Program-made: the position numbers and the translations under genes
DNA from: Rhodocyclaceae bacterium
Lineage (GTDB): Bacteria; Pseudomonadota; Gammaproteobacteria; Burkholderiales; Rhodocyclaceae
Assembly: GCA_016791115.1 (NCBI GenBank)
Contig: JAEUNL010000033.1
Coordinates: 1 to 32,222, forward strand
Direction of reading: 5' to 3'
DNA: 32,222 nucleotides
Shown: piece by piece, positions 6,879 through 16,101 of the stretch
Numbering within the stretch: position 1 is the first letter of the stretch
Layout: every line of letters starts with the position of its first letter
Notes under the pieces: generated by a model
The model's database searches: none
Told to the model about the DNA's origin: nothing
The model's input: only the letters and a program-made list of their open reading frames with translations

Positions 6879-8132
6879 TCAGCGCCGGCCGTACACCGGG
6901 AAGGCGGACGTGAGCGCCTTCACCTGCGCCGTGACGCGCGCGATGTTCGCGTCGTCGTTCGGTGCTTCGAGCACGTCGGCAACCAGATTGGCGACCTGCT
7001 TCGCTTCTGCTGTCTTGAAGCCGCGTGTGGTCATCGCCGGGCTGCCGACGCGCACGCCGCTGGTGACGAAGGGCTTCTGCGGATCGTTGGGGATGGCGTT
7101 CTTGTTGATCGTGATGTGGGCGCGGCCGAGCGCGGCTTCTGCGTCCTTGCCGGTGATGTTCTTGGCGCGCAGGTCTAGCAGGAAGACGTGCGATTCGGTG
7201 CGGCCCGACACGATGCGGAGGCCGCGCTCGGTGAGCTGGCCAGCCATGGTCTTAGCGTTGTCGAGCACCTGCTGCTGGTAGGCCTTGAACGCGGGCGAGG
7301 CGGCTTCCTTCAGCGCCACCGCCTTGGCGGCGATCACGTGCATCAGTGGACCGCCCTGGATGCCGGGAAAGATCATGGAGTTGAGCGCCTTCTCGTGCTC
7401 CGCCTTCGCGAGGATGATGCCGCCGCGCGGGCCGCGCAGCGTCTTGTGGGTGGTGCTGGTGACGAAGTCGGCGGTGCCGACCGGGCTCGGGTAGAGGCCC
7501 GCGGCGATCAGGCCGGCGTAATGCGCCATGTCCACCATCAGGTACGCGCCGATCGAATCGGCGATCTCGCGGAAACGCTGCCAGTCGATGTGCAGCGCAT
7601 AGGCCGAGGCGCCGGCGACGATCATGCGCGGCTTGTGCTCTTTCGCGAGCTGCGCCACCTGGTCGTAGTCGATCGCTTCCGTCTCGGTGTTCAGGCCATA
7701 GGACACCGCGTTGTAGATCTTGCCGCTGAAGTTCACGCTCGCGCCATGCGTCAGGTGGCCGCCATGCGCGAGCGACATGCCGAGGATGGTGTCGCCCGGC
7801 TTCAGCATCGCCATGTAGACGCCCGCGTTCGCCTGTGAGCCGGAGTGCGGCTGCACGTTGGCATAATCGGCGCCGAACAGCGCCTTGGCGCGATCGATCG
7901 CGAGTTGTTCGGCGACATCGACGTACTCGCAGCCGCCGTAGTAGCGCTTGCCCGGATAACCCTCGGCGTACTTGTTGGTCAGCACCGAACCCTGTGCCTG
8001 CATCACGGCGGGGCTGGCGTAGTTCTCCGATGCGATCAATTCGATGTGCTCTTCCTGACGCGAAAGCTCGTGTTGCATCGCAACCCAAAGTTCGGGGTCG
8101 ACGGTCTCGATGGTCTGGCTGGGATCGAACAT
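6879..8132 (-). CDS. glyA: Serine hydroxymethyltransferase
   Basis: A 417-residue PLP enzyme that condenses glycine with methylene-H4F to give serine, the entry step of the cycle. Motifs seen: [36 protein letters not shown] near residues 32-67, the cofactor-binding [13 protein letters not shown] near 200-212, and the PLP lysine K230 in [13 protein letters not shown]. The reading frame stays open upstream to 8369, but the family start is the ATG at 8132 (MFDPSQTIE), which has AAAGG about 10 bases upstream and gives the usual length. It is the first gene of the leftward operon and is divergent from mtkA. A second, housekeeping glyA elsewhere in the genome is likely but cannot be seen. Confidence 0.96.
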   Translation of the reverse strand: MFDPSQTIETVDPELWVAMQHELSRQEEHIELIASENYASPAVMQAQGSVLTNKYAEGYPGKRYYGGCEYVDVAEQLAIDRAKALFGADYANVQPHSGSQANAGVYMAMLKPGDTILGMSLAHGGHLTHGASVNFSGKIYNAVSYGLNTETEAIDYDQVAQLAKEHKPRMIVAGASAYALHIDWQRFREIADSIGAYLMVDMAHYAGLIAAGLYPSPVGTADFVTSTTHKTLRGPRGGIILAKAEHEKALNSMIFPGIQGGPLMHVIAAKAVALKEAASPAFKAYQQQVLDNAKTMAGQLTERGLRIVSGRTESHVFLLDLRAKNITGKDAEAALGRAHITINKNAIPNDPQKPFVTSGVRVGSPAMTTRGFKTAEAKQVANLVADVLEAPNDDANIARVTAQVKALTSAFPVYGRR

Positions 8133-8258
8133 GTGCGGGCCTTTCGTGTGGGACGGCAGAGCGGGGTTTCGGATTTCGAGGCTGTCCGGCCATGCCTTGT
8201 GCAAATGCCCGCGCGCCGCAGCACGCGAGCCGTTACAGCCCCTCGTTTCGAAAGATTC

Positions 8259-8273
8259 TATTTTGAAAATAAT
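8259..8273 (+). promoter_or_regulatory. Operator-like palindrome, left copy
   Basis: TATTTTGAAAATAAT contains the perfect palindrome ATTTTGAAAAT around a central G. The same 15-mer with one change occurs in inverted orientation at 8480-8494. It lies 127 bp upstream of glyA. It is probably a protein-binding site. Confidence 0.55.
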
Positions 8274-8282
8274 TTCCGATGT

Positions 8283-8318
8283 ATCGGTCTTTCTTGGGCT
8301 AGCGATAACAAAAGCTGA
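8283..8318 (+). promoter_or_regulatory. Direct repeat unit 1 (candidate regulator site)
   Basis: The unit reads ATCGG, two variable bases, TTTCTTGGG, two variable bases, AGCGATAACAAA, two variable bases, CTGA. The same pattern recurs exactly 58 bp downstream. Conserved blocks separated by fixed-length variable spacers are typical of transcription-factor sites; a spacing of 58 bp is about 5.5 helical turns. Confidence 0.6.
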
Positions 8319-8340
8319 TTCGGTGCCTGAGGCTTCAACC

Positions 8341-8376
8341 ATCGGCGTTTCTTGGGGAAGCGATAACAAACTCTGA
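8341..8376 (+). promoter_or_regulatory. Direct repeat unit 2 (candidate regulator site)
   Basis: This is the second copy of the unit at 8283-8318. The conserved blocks ATCGG, TTTCTTGGG, AGCGATAACAAA and CTGA are identical, and only the two-base spacers differ. It ends about 25 bp upstream of the possible mtkA -10 element at 8401-8406, a plausible distance for an activator. Confidence 0.6.
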
Positions 8377-8479
8377 ATATCCCGGGCAACGGCGAATCCC
8401 GATAATGCGCGCAGTCGATCGTCCGACGGCGCGCACCATCGCGCCGGAACCCGGCAGTTCCCATGTCATCAGCGTGGGA

Positions 8480-8494
8480 ATCATTTTCAAAATA
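8480..8494 (-). promoter_or_regulatory. Operator-like palindrome, right copy
   Basis: The reverse complement reads TATTTTGAAAATGAT, one change from the left copy at 8259-8273. It ends 17 bp before the mtkA ATG, next to the ribosome site, so a bound protein could block mtkA transcription or initiation. Confidence 0.55.
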
Positions 8495-8511
8495 ATATTG
8501 AAAGGTGGAGC

Positions 8512-9690
8512 ATGGACATACACGAATACCAGGCCAAGGAGTTGCTCGCCGGCTTCGGCGTGCCGGTGCCGCGCGGCAGCGTGGCCTACAGTGCGGATCA
8601 GGCCGTCTATAACGCCAACGAGCTTGGCGGCTGGCACTGGGCGGTCAAGGCCCAGGTGCATTCCGGCGCGCGCGGCAAGGCGGGTGGCATCAAGTTGTGC
8701 CGCACCTACAACGACGTCGAGAAGGCTGCGCGCGAATTGCTCGGCAAGCGGCTGGTGACCCAACAGACTGGGCCGGAAGGCAAGCCGGTGCAGCGCGTCT
8801 ATGTCGAAGTCGCCGAACCTTTCGAGCGCGAGTTGTATCTGGGCATCGTGCTCGACCGCAAGGCGGAACGCGTGCGCGTGATCGCCTCCGCCGAAGGCGG
8901 TATGGAGATCGAGGAACTGGCGCGCACCGCACCGGAAAAGATCATGCAGGTGGTGGTCGAGCCGGCGGTCGGCCTGCAGGCTTTCCAGGCGCGCGAAATT
9001 GCGTTCGGCCTGGGGCTGAACATCAAGCAGGTGTCACGCGCGGTGACCACGATCATGGGCGTCTATCGCGCCTTCCGTGACCTCGATGCGACGATGGTCG
9101 AGATCAACCCGCTGGTGGTGACCAAGGACGACCGCATCCTTGCGCTGGACGCCAAGATGTCGTTCGACGAAAACGCGATGTTCCGTCAGCGCGACGTTTC
9201 CGGCATGCGCGACCCGTCGCAGGAGGATCCGCGCGAGGTGCAGGCGGCCGAGCACAACCTCAACTACGTCGGACTCGATGGCGACATCGGCTGCATCATC
9301 AATGGCGCCGGCCTCGCGATGGCCACCATGGACACCATCAAGTACGCCGGCGGGGCACCGGCGAACTTCCTCGACGTCGGTGGCGGGGCCTCGCCGGAGC
9401 GCGTCGCCAACTCGTTCCGCCTCGTGCTCTCCGATGCCAACGTCAAGGCAATCCTGGTGAACATCTTCGCCGGTATCAACCGCTGCGACTGGGTGGCGCA
9501 GGGCGTGGTGCAGGCCTGCCAGTCGATCGAGATCAAGGTGCCGCTGATCGTGCGCCTGGCTGGTACCAACGAGGAGGAGGGCCGCCGCATCATCCGCGAA
9601 AGCGGCCTGCCGATCATCAGCGCCGACACGTTGACCGAGGCGGCCACCAGGGCCGTCGAAGCCGCGAAGCAACAGCGCGCTGCCTACTGA
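8512..9690 (+). CDS. mtkA: Malate--CoA ligase (malate thiokinase) beta subunit
   Basis: A 392-residue ATP-grasp subunit, homologous to succinyl-CoA synthetase beta (SucC). MtkAB ligates CoA to malate with ATP to give malyl-CoA. The N-terminus [22 protein letters not shown] and the [15 protein letters not shown] loop are characteristic; [14 protein letters not shown] metal-binding residues appear as [16 protein letters not shown], and the C-terminal CoA-ligase half has [13 protein letters not shown] and [15 protein letters not shown]. The choice of Mtk over Suc rests on its operon with ppc and mcl. A good ribosome site (AAAGGTGGAG) lies just upstream of the ATG. First gene of the rightward operon; mtkB follows after 20 bp. 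Confidence 0.94.
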   Translation: MDIHEYQAKELLAGFGVPVPRGSVAYSADQAVYNANELGGWHWAVKAQVHSGARGKAGGIKLCRTYNDVEKAARELLGKRLVTQQTGPEGKPVQRVYVEVAEPFERELYLGIVLDRKAERVRVIASAEGGMEIEELARTAPEKIMQVVVEPAVGLQAFQAREIAFGLGLNIKQVSRAVTTIMGVYRAFRDLDATMVEINPLVVTKDDRILALDAKMSFDENAMFRQRDVSGMRDPSQEDPREVQAAEHNLNYVGLDGDIGCIINGAGLAMATMDTIKYAGGAPANFLDVGGGASPERVANSFRLVLSDANVKAILVNIFAGINRCDWVAQGVVQACQSIEIKVPLIVRLAGTNEEEGRRIIRESGLPIISADTLTEAATRAVEAAKQQRAAY

Positions 9691-9710
9691 ACCCCGGGAG
9701 AGACTGCGAC

Positions 9711-10601
9711 ATGAGCATACTGATCGACGAGAAGTCGAAAATCATCATCCAGGGCTTCACCGGCGACAAAGGCACGTTCCATGCCAAGGAGATGATCGCC
9801 TACGGCAGCAATGTGGTCGGCGGCGTGACACCCGGCAAGGGCGGCAGCAAGCACCTCGGCGTGCCGGTGTTCAACACGGTGAAGGATGCGGTGGAAGCTA
9901 CGGGCGCCGACACCAGCATCACCTTCGTCGCCCCGGCCTTTTGTGCCGACGCCATCATGGAAGCGGCCGATGCCGGCATCCGCCTCGTCTGCTCCATCAC
10001 CGACGGCATTCCGGCGCAGGACATGATGCGCGTGAAACGATTCCTGCTGCGCTATCCCAAGGAGCGGCGCACCATGATGGTCGGCCCCAACTGCGCCGGT
10101 ATCATCAGCCCGGGCAAGGCGATGCTCGGCATCATGCCGGGCCACATCTACAAGCAGGGCAACGTCGGCATCGTGTCGCGTTCGGGGACGCTGGGCTACG
10201 AAGCCGCGGCACAGATGAAGACGCTCGGCATCGGCGTATCGACCAGCGTCGGCATCGGCGGCGATCCGATCAACGGCAGCGCCTTTCTCGACCACCTCAA
10301 GCTGTTCGAGCAGGATCCGGACACCCACGCAGTCGTGATGATCGGCGAGATCGGGGGGCCCCAGGAAGCCGAAGCGTCGGCTTGGGTGAAGGAGAACATG
10401 TCGAAACCCGTGGTCGGCTACGTGGCCGGGCTGACCGCGCCGAAGGGACGCCGCATGGGCCATGCCGGCGCCATCATCTCGGCGGCAGGCGATTCGGCGG
10501 CGGAGAAATCCGAGATCATGAAATCGTTCGGCTTGACCGTGGCGCCCAGCGCCGGCGAACTGGGCAGTACCGTCGCCGCAGTGCTCGCGCGAACGCGTTG
10601 A
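9711..10601 (+). CDS. mtkB: Malate--CoA ligase alpha subunit
   Basis: A 296-residue CoA-binding subunit, homologous to SucD, partner of MtkA. It begins MSILIDEKSKIIIQGFTGDKGTFHAKEMI with the Rossmann-type CoA-binding fold, and has GGVTPGKGGSKHLGVPVF near residues 37-54. The phosphohistidine is H251 in GRRMGHAGAIIS, and SRSGTLGYEAAAQM (156-169) is the second conserved loop. The length fits the family. Its TGA overlaps the likely TTG start of ppc (bases TTGA at 10598-10601), which implies translational coupling. Malyl-CoA made here is the substrate of Mcl, encoded two genes downstream. Confidence 0.95.
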   Translation: MSILIDEKSKIIIQGFTGDKGTFHAKEMIAYGSNVVGGVTPGKGGSKHLGVPVFNTVKDAVEATGADTSITFVAPAFCADAIMEAADAGIRLVCSITDGIPAQDMMRVKRFLLRYPKERRTMMVGPNCAGIISPGKAMLGIMPGHIYKQGNVGIVSRSGTLGYEAAAQMKTLGIGVSTSVGIGGDPINGSAFLDHLKLFEQDPDTHAVVMIGEIGGPQEAEASAWVKENMSKPVVGYVAGLTAPKGRRMGHAGAIISAAGDSAAEKSEIMKSFGLTVAPSAGELGSTVAAVLARTR

Positions 10602-13351
10602 GCGGCGCGACATCGGTGGACGCGGCCGTGCAGGACCGTTCGCGGTTCGCGCTGGACAATTCGTCCGGCGCGAACTTCACGCATGACGCGATAGCGTTGC
10701 TGTTCTCGCTTCTGCAAGAGGTGATCGGCCGGCACGATCCCGACATCGTCGATGTCGTGCAGGGCGTCGAGCGGCCGCTTGCGCCGGACCGGCTTGCGCG
10801 CGCGCTGCAGGCGCAGGGCATGATGTTCCAGTTGCTCAGCCTGGCCGAGCAGAACGGGGCGATGCGCAGACGGCGCAAGATCGAGACCGATCGCGGGTCG
10901 CAGCATGTCTCCGGCACTTTCTTCCAGGTCGTGGCCGACGCAGCCGCAGCCGGGGTGCCGGCGCACGTCGTCGGCAGCCAACTGCGCCGATTGCGCGTGC
11001 GGCCGGTGCTGACGGCGCATCCGACCGAAGCGAAACGCGTCACCGTTCTGGAGCGCCATCGCCGCATCTACCGCCTGCTGATGGATCTCGAGTCGCCGCG
11101 CTGGACGCCACGCGAACGCGATGCCCTGGTCGATTCGCTGCGCAACGAGATCGAACTGCTCTGGCTCACCGGCGAACTGCGGCTGGAGAAGCCGAGCGTC
11201 GAGCAGGAGGTTGCCTGGAGCCTGCACTTCTTCAACGAGACGCTGTTCGAGGTGGCGCCCGAACTGATTGCGCGCGCCGAGCAGGCGCTCGAGCGCTACT
11301 ATGGCGATCAGGCGCCCGAGGTGCCGGCCTTCTTCGAGTTTGGCTCCTGGGTCGGCGGCGATCGCGACGGTAACCCCTTCGTGACCAACGAGGTCACGCG
11401 CAGCGCGCTCCAAACCTGTCGCGAAGCCGCACTGCAACGCCATCGCCAGAAACTGCGGGAACTGATCAAGGCGCTGTCCATCACCGAACATGCGTTGCCG
11501 GTGGATGCCGCGTTTCGCGCCGCGCTGGACAACGTGCTGGCTGCAAGCGGCGAGGGTGCGCAGGTCGCGGTGCGCAATCCCGGCGAACCTTTCCGCCAGT
11601 TCCTGGTATGCGTGCTGGCGCGGCTCGATGCCACGCGCTCCGGCGATCAGCGGACCGGCTACGACAATGCCGATCGCCTGCTCGACGATCTGCGCGCGCT
11701 CGAGGCAGGGCTCGCACGCAGCGAGTGCGGGCAACTCGCGCGCGGGCTGGTACGGCCGCTGCGCCGGCAAGTCGAGATCTTCCGCTTCTGCACGGTGCGC
11801 CTCGACATCCGCGAGAACTCGACGCGCATCACGCAGGCGCTCGCCGCGCTCTGGGCAATCGACACCGGACACGCCGCGGAACACGTGCCGGTCCAGGATT
11901 CCGCCGAGTGGAAACGCTGGCTGCTCGATGAGCTGGAAATGCCGCGCGCCGCGCCGCGCGATCTTGCCGCGGCCTCGCCCCAGGTGCGCGAGACCATCGG
12001 CACCTTCGAACTTGTGCGCGACATGATCGGCCGCTACGGGCGCGATGCGTTCGGCAGCCTGATCCTGTCGATGACGCGCAATGCGGCCGACGTTCTCGGC
12101 GTCTATGTGTTGGCGAAGCAGGCCGGCCTGTTCGCCGATCCGGCCGGAGTGGAGCGCTGCAGCCTGCCGATCATGCCGCTATTCGAAACCATCGGCGACC
12201 TGCGCCGCGCACCGGCCATCATGCGCGAGCTGCTCGCGCTGCCGCTGGTGCGCCGCTCGGTGCGCGGAATGGGCGGCGTGGGTGGCATGCAGGAAGTCAT
12301 GATCGGCTACTCGGACTCGAACAAGGACGGCGGCTTCCTGCCTTCCAACTGGGAGCTTGCCAAGGCGCAGACGCAGCTTACCGCCGTCGGCCAGGACAGC
12401 GGTATCGACATCGGATTTTTCCACGGGCGTGGCGGTTCGGTGAGCCGTGGCGGATTGCCGGCGAGCCGTGCGATCGCCGCGCAACCGCCCGGTTCGATCC
12501 GCAGCTTGTTCCGCCTGACCGAGCAGGGCGAGGTCGTGTCGGCCAAGTACGCCAACCGCGGTACCGCGGCCTATAACGTGGAGCTGCTTGCGGCCAGCGT
12601 TTTCGAGCATGCGCTCAAGTCCGGCCACGGCGAAACGACGGCGCATCCCGAATTCGACGATGCGCTCGAGGCACTCGCCGGCGCGGCCCACGCGGCCTAT
12701 GTCGGACTGGTATCCAACCCGGGACTGGTTGCCTATTTTCAGGACGCGAGCCCGCTCGAGGAAATCTCGCTGCTCAACATCGGTTCGCGACCGGCGCGAC
12801 GTTTCGGCGCCAAATCGCTCGCCGAGCTGCGCGCGATTCCCTGGGTGTTCGCCTGGTCGCAGAACCGGCACCTCGTCACCGGCTGGTACGGCATCGGCAG
12901 TGCGCTGGCTGCGTTCTGCCAAGTGCGCGGTGCGACGGGCGAAGCGCTGCTAGGGCGCATGTTCGAACGCTCGAAACTGTTCCGCCTGATCATCGACGAG
13001 GTGGAAAAGACGCTCGCCGTGGTCGATCTCGACATCGCCGCCGAGTACGCGCGCCTGGTGCCGGACGAGGGTCTGCGCAGATCCGTTTTCGCGCAGATCG
13101 AAAGCGAATACCGGCTGTCGATGCAGCAGGTGCTGCGTGTCAGCGGCAGCGATCGGCCGGGTTCTCGCTTTGCCGACTTCAGCGCGCGTCTGGCGCACCG
13201 GCTGCCGATCATCAATCGCGTCAATCGCGAGCAGGTCGGTCTGCTGCGCGAATTCCGCGCGGCGCCCGACGGCGTGGCGCGCGAGGAACTGCGTCGTGCG
13301 CTGCTGCTGTCGATCAACTGCGTGGCGGCCGGCTTCGGCTCGACCGGATAA
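10598..13351 (+). CDS. ppc: Phosphoenolpyruvate carboxylase, serine-cycle type
   Basis: A 917-residue enzyme that adds bicarbonate to PEP to make oxaloacetate, the CO2-fixing step of the cycle. Catalytic motifs are intact: VLTAHPTEAKR with H141, GGDRDGNPFVT, GYSDSNKDGG near residue 570, and the glycine-rich loop FHGRGGSVSRGG near 610. The frame is open far upstream inside mtkB; the TTG at 10598, overlapping the mtkB stop, gives a natural start, while the GTG at 10616 is an alternative. The C-terminus ends FGSTG where Escherichia coli PEPC has RNTG, and other positions of the aspartate site also look changed (see findings). It lies between mtkB and mcl, the classical serine-cycle order. Confidence 0.93.
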   Translation: MSGATSVDAAVQDRSRFALDNSSGANFTHDAIALLFSLLQEVIGRHDPDIVDVVQGVERPLAPDRLARALQAQGMMFQLLSLAEQNGAMRRRRKIETDRGSQHVSGTFFQVVADAAAAGVPAHVVGSQLRRLRVRPVLTAHPTEAKRVTVLERHRRIYRLLMDLESPRWTPRERDALVDSLRNEIELLWLTGELRLEKPSVEQEVAWSLHFFNETLFEVAPELIARAEQALERYYGDQAPEVPAFFEFGSWVGGDRDGNPFVTNEVTRSALQTCREAALQRHRQKLRELIKALSITEHALPVDAAFRAALDNVLAASGEGAQVAVRNPGEPFRQFLVCVLARLDATRSGDQRTGYDNADRLLDDLRALEAGLARSECGQLARGLVRPLRRQVEIFRFCTVRLDIRENSTRITQALAALWAIDTGHAAEHVPVQDSAEWKRWLLDELEMPRAAPRDLAAASPQVRETIGTFELVRDMIGRYGRDAFGSLILSMTRNAADVLGVYVLAKQAGLFADPAGVERCSLPIMPLFETIGDLRRAPAIMRELLALPLVRRSVRGMGGVGGMQEVMIGYSDSNKDGGFLPSNWELAKAQTQLTAVGQDSGIDIGFFHGRGGSVSRGGLPASRAIAAQPPGSIRSLFRLTEQGEVVSAKYANRGTAAYNVELLAASVFEHALKSGHGETTAHPEFDDALEALAGAAHAAYVGLVSNPGLVAYFQDASPLEEISLLNIGSRPARRFGAKSLAELRAIPWVFAWSQNRHLVTGWYGIGSALAAFCQVRGATGEALLGRMFERSKLFRLIIDEVEKTLAVVDLDIAAEYARLVPDEGLRRSVFAQIESEYRLSMQQVLRVSGSDRPGSRFADFSARLAHRLPIINRVNREQVGLLREFRAAPDGVAREELRRALLLSINCVAAGFGSTG

Positions 13352-13382
13352 ACCATATCAATATGCGACTGGAGGAGAAACC

Positions 13383-14360
13383 ATGAGCTTCACCATCATC
13401 GAGCAGGCCACGCCCCGGCTGCACCGCTCCGAACTCGCGGTGCCGGGTTCCAATCCCGCGATGTTCGAGAAGGCCGCGAAATCCGCGGCCGACATCATCT
13501 TCCTCGACTGCGAAGATGCCGTCGCGCCCGACGACAAGGAGATGGCCCGCCGCAACATCGTGCAGGCGCTCAACGAGATCGACTGGGGCACGAAGACGAT
13601 GATGGTGCGCATCAACGGCCTCGACACGCACTATATGTATCGCGACGTGGTGGATATCGTCGAGGCCTGTCCGCGCCTCGACATGATTCTGATTCCGAAG
13701 GTCGGCGTGCCGCAGGACGTCTATGCGGTGGACATGATGGTGACGCAGATCGAGGCGGCCAGGAAGCGCAGCAAGCGCATCGGTTTCGAGGTGCTGATCG
13801 AGACTGCGCTCGGCATGGCCAACGTCGAGGCGATCGCGCAGTCGTCGAAGCGGCTCGAGGCGATGAGCTTCGGCGTTGCGGACTATGCGGCGTCGACGCG
13901 CGCGCGCACCACGGTGATCGGCGGCGTCAACAAGGATTCGGTCGTGCTGACCGACCGCGACGAGGCCGGCAAGCGCCAGGCATTCTGGACCGACCCCTGG
14001 CACGCGGCGCAGACGCGCATGCTGGTCGCCTGCCGCGCCTACGGCCTGCGCCCGATCGACGGGCCGTTCGGCGATTTCGGCGACCCGGAGGGCTACGTCA
14101 GCGCGGCCAACCGCGCCGCGGTGCTCGGCTACGAGGGCAAGTGGGCGATCCACCCGTCGCAGATCGAGCTGGCGAACACGGTGTTCACGCCGTCGGAGGC
14201 AGAGGTGACCAAGGCGCGTCGCATTCTTGACGCCATGACGCAGGCCGCGAAGGAGGGCAAGGGTGCCGTGTCGCTCGACGGGCGCCTGATCGACATCGCG
14301 AGCATCCGCATGGCGGAAGCCTTGCTCGCCAAGGCAGACGCGATATCATCCGCCCGCTAG
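13383..14360 (+). CDS. mcl: L-malyl-CoA (beta-methylmalyl-CoA) lyase
   Basis: A 325-residue CitE/HpcH-family lyase that cleaves malyl-CoA to glyoxylate and acetyl-CoA. Motifs seen: ELAVPGSNPAMFEKA, IIFLDCEDAVAPDDK, MVRINGLDTHYMYRD (substrate-binding Arg), FEVLIETALGMANVEAI (metal-binding Glu) and SFGVADYAAS (metal-binding Asp). EGKWAIHPSQIELAN follows near the C-terminus, as in the family. The frame is open upstream, but the ATG at 13383 has GGAGGAG 6 bases before it and gives the usual length. Fourth gene of the rightward operon, 31 bp after ppc. Glyoxylate formed here feeds Sga in the divergent operon. Confidence 0.95.
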   Translation: MSFTIIEQATPRLHRSELAVPGSNPAMFEKAAKSAADIIFLDCEDAVAPDDKEMARRNIVQALNEIDWGTKTMMVRINGLDTHYMYRDVVDIVEACPRLDMILIPKVGVPQDVYAVDMMVTQIEAARKRSKRIGFEVLIETALGMANVEAIAQSSKRLEAMSFGVADYAASTRARTTVIGGVNKDSVVLTDRDEAGKRQAFWTDPWHAAQTRMLVACRAYGLRPIDGPFGDFGDPEGYVSAANRAAVLGYEGKWAIHPSQIELANTVFTPSEAEVTKARRILDAMTQAAKEGKGAVSLDGRLIDIASIRMAEALLAKADAISSAR

Positions 14361-14402
14361 GCATATTGAACGCAGTCCAACACAACAAGACGGAGACACA
14401 GG

Positions 14403-16073
14403 ATGGATTCCGATATCGAGATCGCACAGCGGGCGAAGCTGCAGCGCGTGACCGCGATTGCCGCCAAACTCGGCATTCCCGAGGAGCACCTCGAGCCCTA
14501 CGGCCACTACAAGGCCAAGTTCTCGCTCGACTACGTCAATAGCCTGGCCGACAAGCCGGACGGCAAGCTGATCCTCGTCACCGCCATCAGCCCGACGCCG
14601 GCCGGCGAAGGCAAGACCACCACCACGGTGGGCCTCGGCGATGCGCTCAACCGCATCGGCAAGAAGACCGTCATCTGCCTGCGCGAGCCGTCGCTCGGCC
14701 CGGTGTTCGGCGTCAAGGGTGGCGCGGCCGGTGGCGGTCATGCCCAAGTGGTGCCGATGGAAGACATCAACCTGCATTTCACCGGCGATTTTTCGGCGAT
14801 CGCGCTGGCCAACAACCTGCTTGCGGCGATGCTGGACAACCACATCCACCACGGCAACGAACTCGGCATCGACGTGCGCCGCATCACCTGGAAGCGCGTG
14901 GTCGACATGAACGATCGCGCGCTGCGCCAGGTGGTCGGCTCGCTCGGCGGACCGGGCAACGGCTATCCGCGCGAAGACGGCTTCGACATCGTGGTCGCCT
15001 CCGAAGTGATGGCCATCTTCTGCCTTGCCACCTCGGTCGAGGATCTCAAGGAACGCCTGGGCAACATCGTCGTCGGCTATACCGGCGCGCAGAAACCGGT
15101 GACCGCACGCGACCTCAAGGCGCATGGCGCGATGACCGTGCTGCTCAAGGACGCCCTCAAGCCCAACCTGGTGCAGACGCTGGAGAACAACCCGGCCTTC
15201 ATCCACGGCGGGCCGTTCGCCAACATCGCACACGGTTGCAACTCCGTGATCGCGACCAAGTCGGCCTTGAAGCTGGCCGATTACGTGGTGACCGAAGCCG
15301 GTTTCGGCGCGGATCTGGGGGCCGAAAAGTTCGTCGACATCAAGTGCCGCAAATCGGGCCTGCGCCCCTCGGCTTGCGCGATCGTTGCCACCATCCGTGC
15401 GCTCAAGTACCACGGCGGCGTCGATCTCAAGCAGCTCAACACCGAGAACCTCGACGCGCTGGAGAAGGGACTGGTCAACCTCGAACGCCACGTCAACAAC
15501 GTTACCCAGCACTATGGCATTCCCTGCGTGGTATCGATCAACCGCTTCACCGCCGACACCGAAGCCGAGATCGAACTGGTGCGCACCCGCGTCAAGGCGC
15601 TCGGCGCCAACGTTGTGCTGGCCGAGCACTGGGCGAAGGGCGGCGCGGGTGCGGAAGCGCTCGCGCACGAGGTGGTGCGTCTCGCGGAAAGCCCGAGCCA
15701 GTTCAGCTTCGTCTATCAGAACGAAGACAGCCTGTGGGACAAGATGACCAAGGTCGCGACGAAGATCTACGGCGCCGCCGGCATCTCCGCATCGAGCAAG
15801 GTGCGCCAGCAGATCGACAAGCTGCAGGCCGACGGCTATGGCCACTACCCGATCTGCGTGGCCAAGACGCAATCGTCGTTCTCCACCGATGCCGGCGTGC
15901 GCGGCGCGCCGAGCGGCCACACGGTGACCATTCGCGAAGTGCGGCTGGCTGCGGGTGCCGAGTTCATCGTCATGATCTGCGGCGACATCATGACCATGCC
16001 CGGCCTGCCCAAGGTGCCCTCTGCCGAGAAGATCGACCTCGACGAGAACGGCAAGGTCGTGGGATTGTTCTGA
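14403..16073 (+). CDS. ftfL: Formate--tetrahydrofolate ligase
   Basis: A 556-residue ATP-dependent ligase that makes 10-formyl-H4F from formate (also called fhs). The P-loop is in [20 protein letters not shown] near residues 60-80. Other family blocks are [54 protein letters not shown], and [16 protein letters not shown]. The length is typical. GGAGACACAGG precedes the ATG. In aerobic methylotrophs it brings formate into the assimilatory H4F branch, with FchA and MtdA encoded on the other strand. It is the last gene of the rightward operon, followed by a strong terminator; in some methylotrophs ftfL is unlinked, so its place here is a cluster variant. Confidence 0.97.
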   Translation: MDSDIEIAQRAKLQRVTAIAAKLGIPEEHLEPYGHYKAKFSLDYVNSLADKPDGKLILVTAISPTPAGEGKTTTTVGLGDALNRIGKKTVICLREPSLGPVFGVKGGAAGGGHAQVVPMEDINLHFTGDFSAIALANNLLAAMLDNHIHHGNELGIDVRRITWKRVVDMNDRALRQVVGSLGGPGNGYPREDGFDIVVASEVMAIFCLATSVEDLKERLGNIVVGYTGAQKPVTARDLKAHGAMTVLLKDALKPNLVQTLENNPAFIHGGPFANIAHGCNSVIATKSALKLADYVVTEAGFGADLGAEKFVDIKCRKSGLRPSACAIVATIRALKYHGGVDLKQLNTENLDALEKGLVNLERHVNNVTQHYGIPCVVSINRFTADTEAEIELVRTRVKALGANVVLAEHWAKGGAGAEALAHEVVRLAESPSQFSFVYQNEDSLWDKMTKVATKIYGAAGISASSKVRQQIDKLQADGYGHYPICVAKTQSSFSTDAGVRGAPSGHTVTIREVRLAAGAEFIVMICGDIMTMPGLPKVPSAEKIDLDENGKVVGLF

Positions 16074-16101
16074 AGCGTATCGTCGCGCGATGCCATCGTG
16101 T

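Larger units (their letters stand above)
8133..8511. promoter_or_regulatory. Divergent control region of the serine-cycle operons
   Basis: This 379-bp spacer drives glyA leftward and mtkA rightward. It is more AT-rich than its surroundings in the middle and near mtkA. It holds a directly repeated 36-bp unit (8283-8318 and 8341-8376), an inverted pair of a near-palindromic AT-rich motif (8259-8273 and 8480-8494), and a GC-rich hairpin CGGCGCG/CGCGCCG (8427-8446) in the likely mtkA leader. GATAAT at 8401-8406 could be a -10 element for mtkA, though no good -35 is seen. In other methylotrophs a LysR-type protein (QscR) activates serine-cycle genes; whether these are its sites is inference. Confidence 0.7.

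Noticed and set aside
8133..8369. N-terminal extension of GlyA
   Set aside because: The frame is open, but the extra 79 residues do not resemble GlyA, and the ATG at 8132 has a ribosome site and gives the family length. The stretch is better read as the divergent control region.
8512..10601. Succinyl-CoA synthetase (sucCD) instead of mtkAB
   Set aside because: The proteins are homologous, but the genes are in an operon with ppc and mcl, and no TCA-cycle genes are nearby. Malate--CoA ligase fits the context better.
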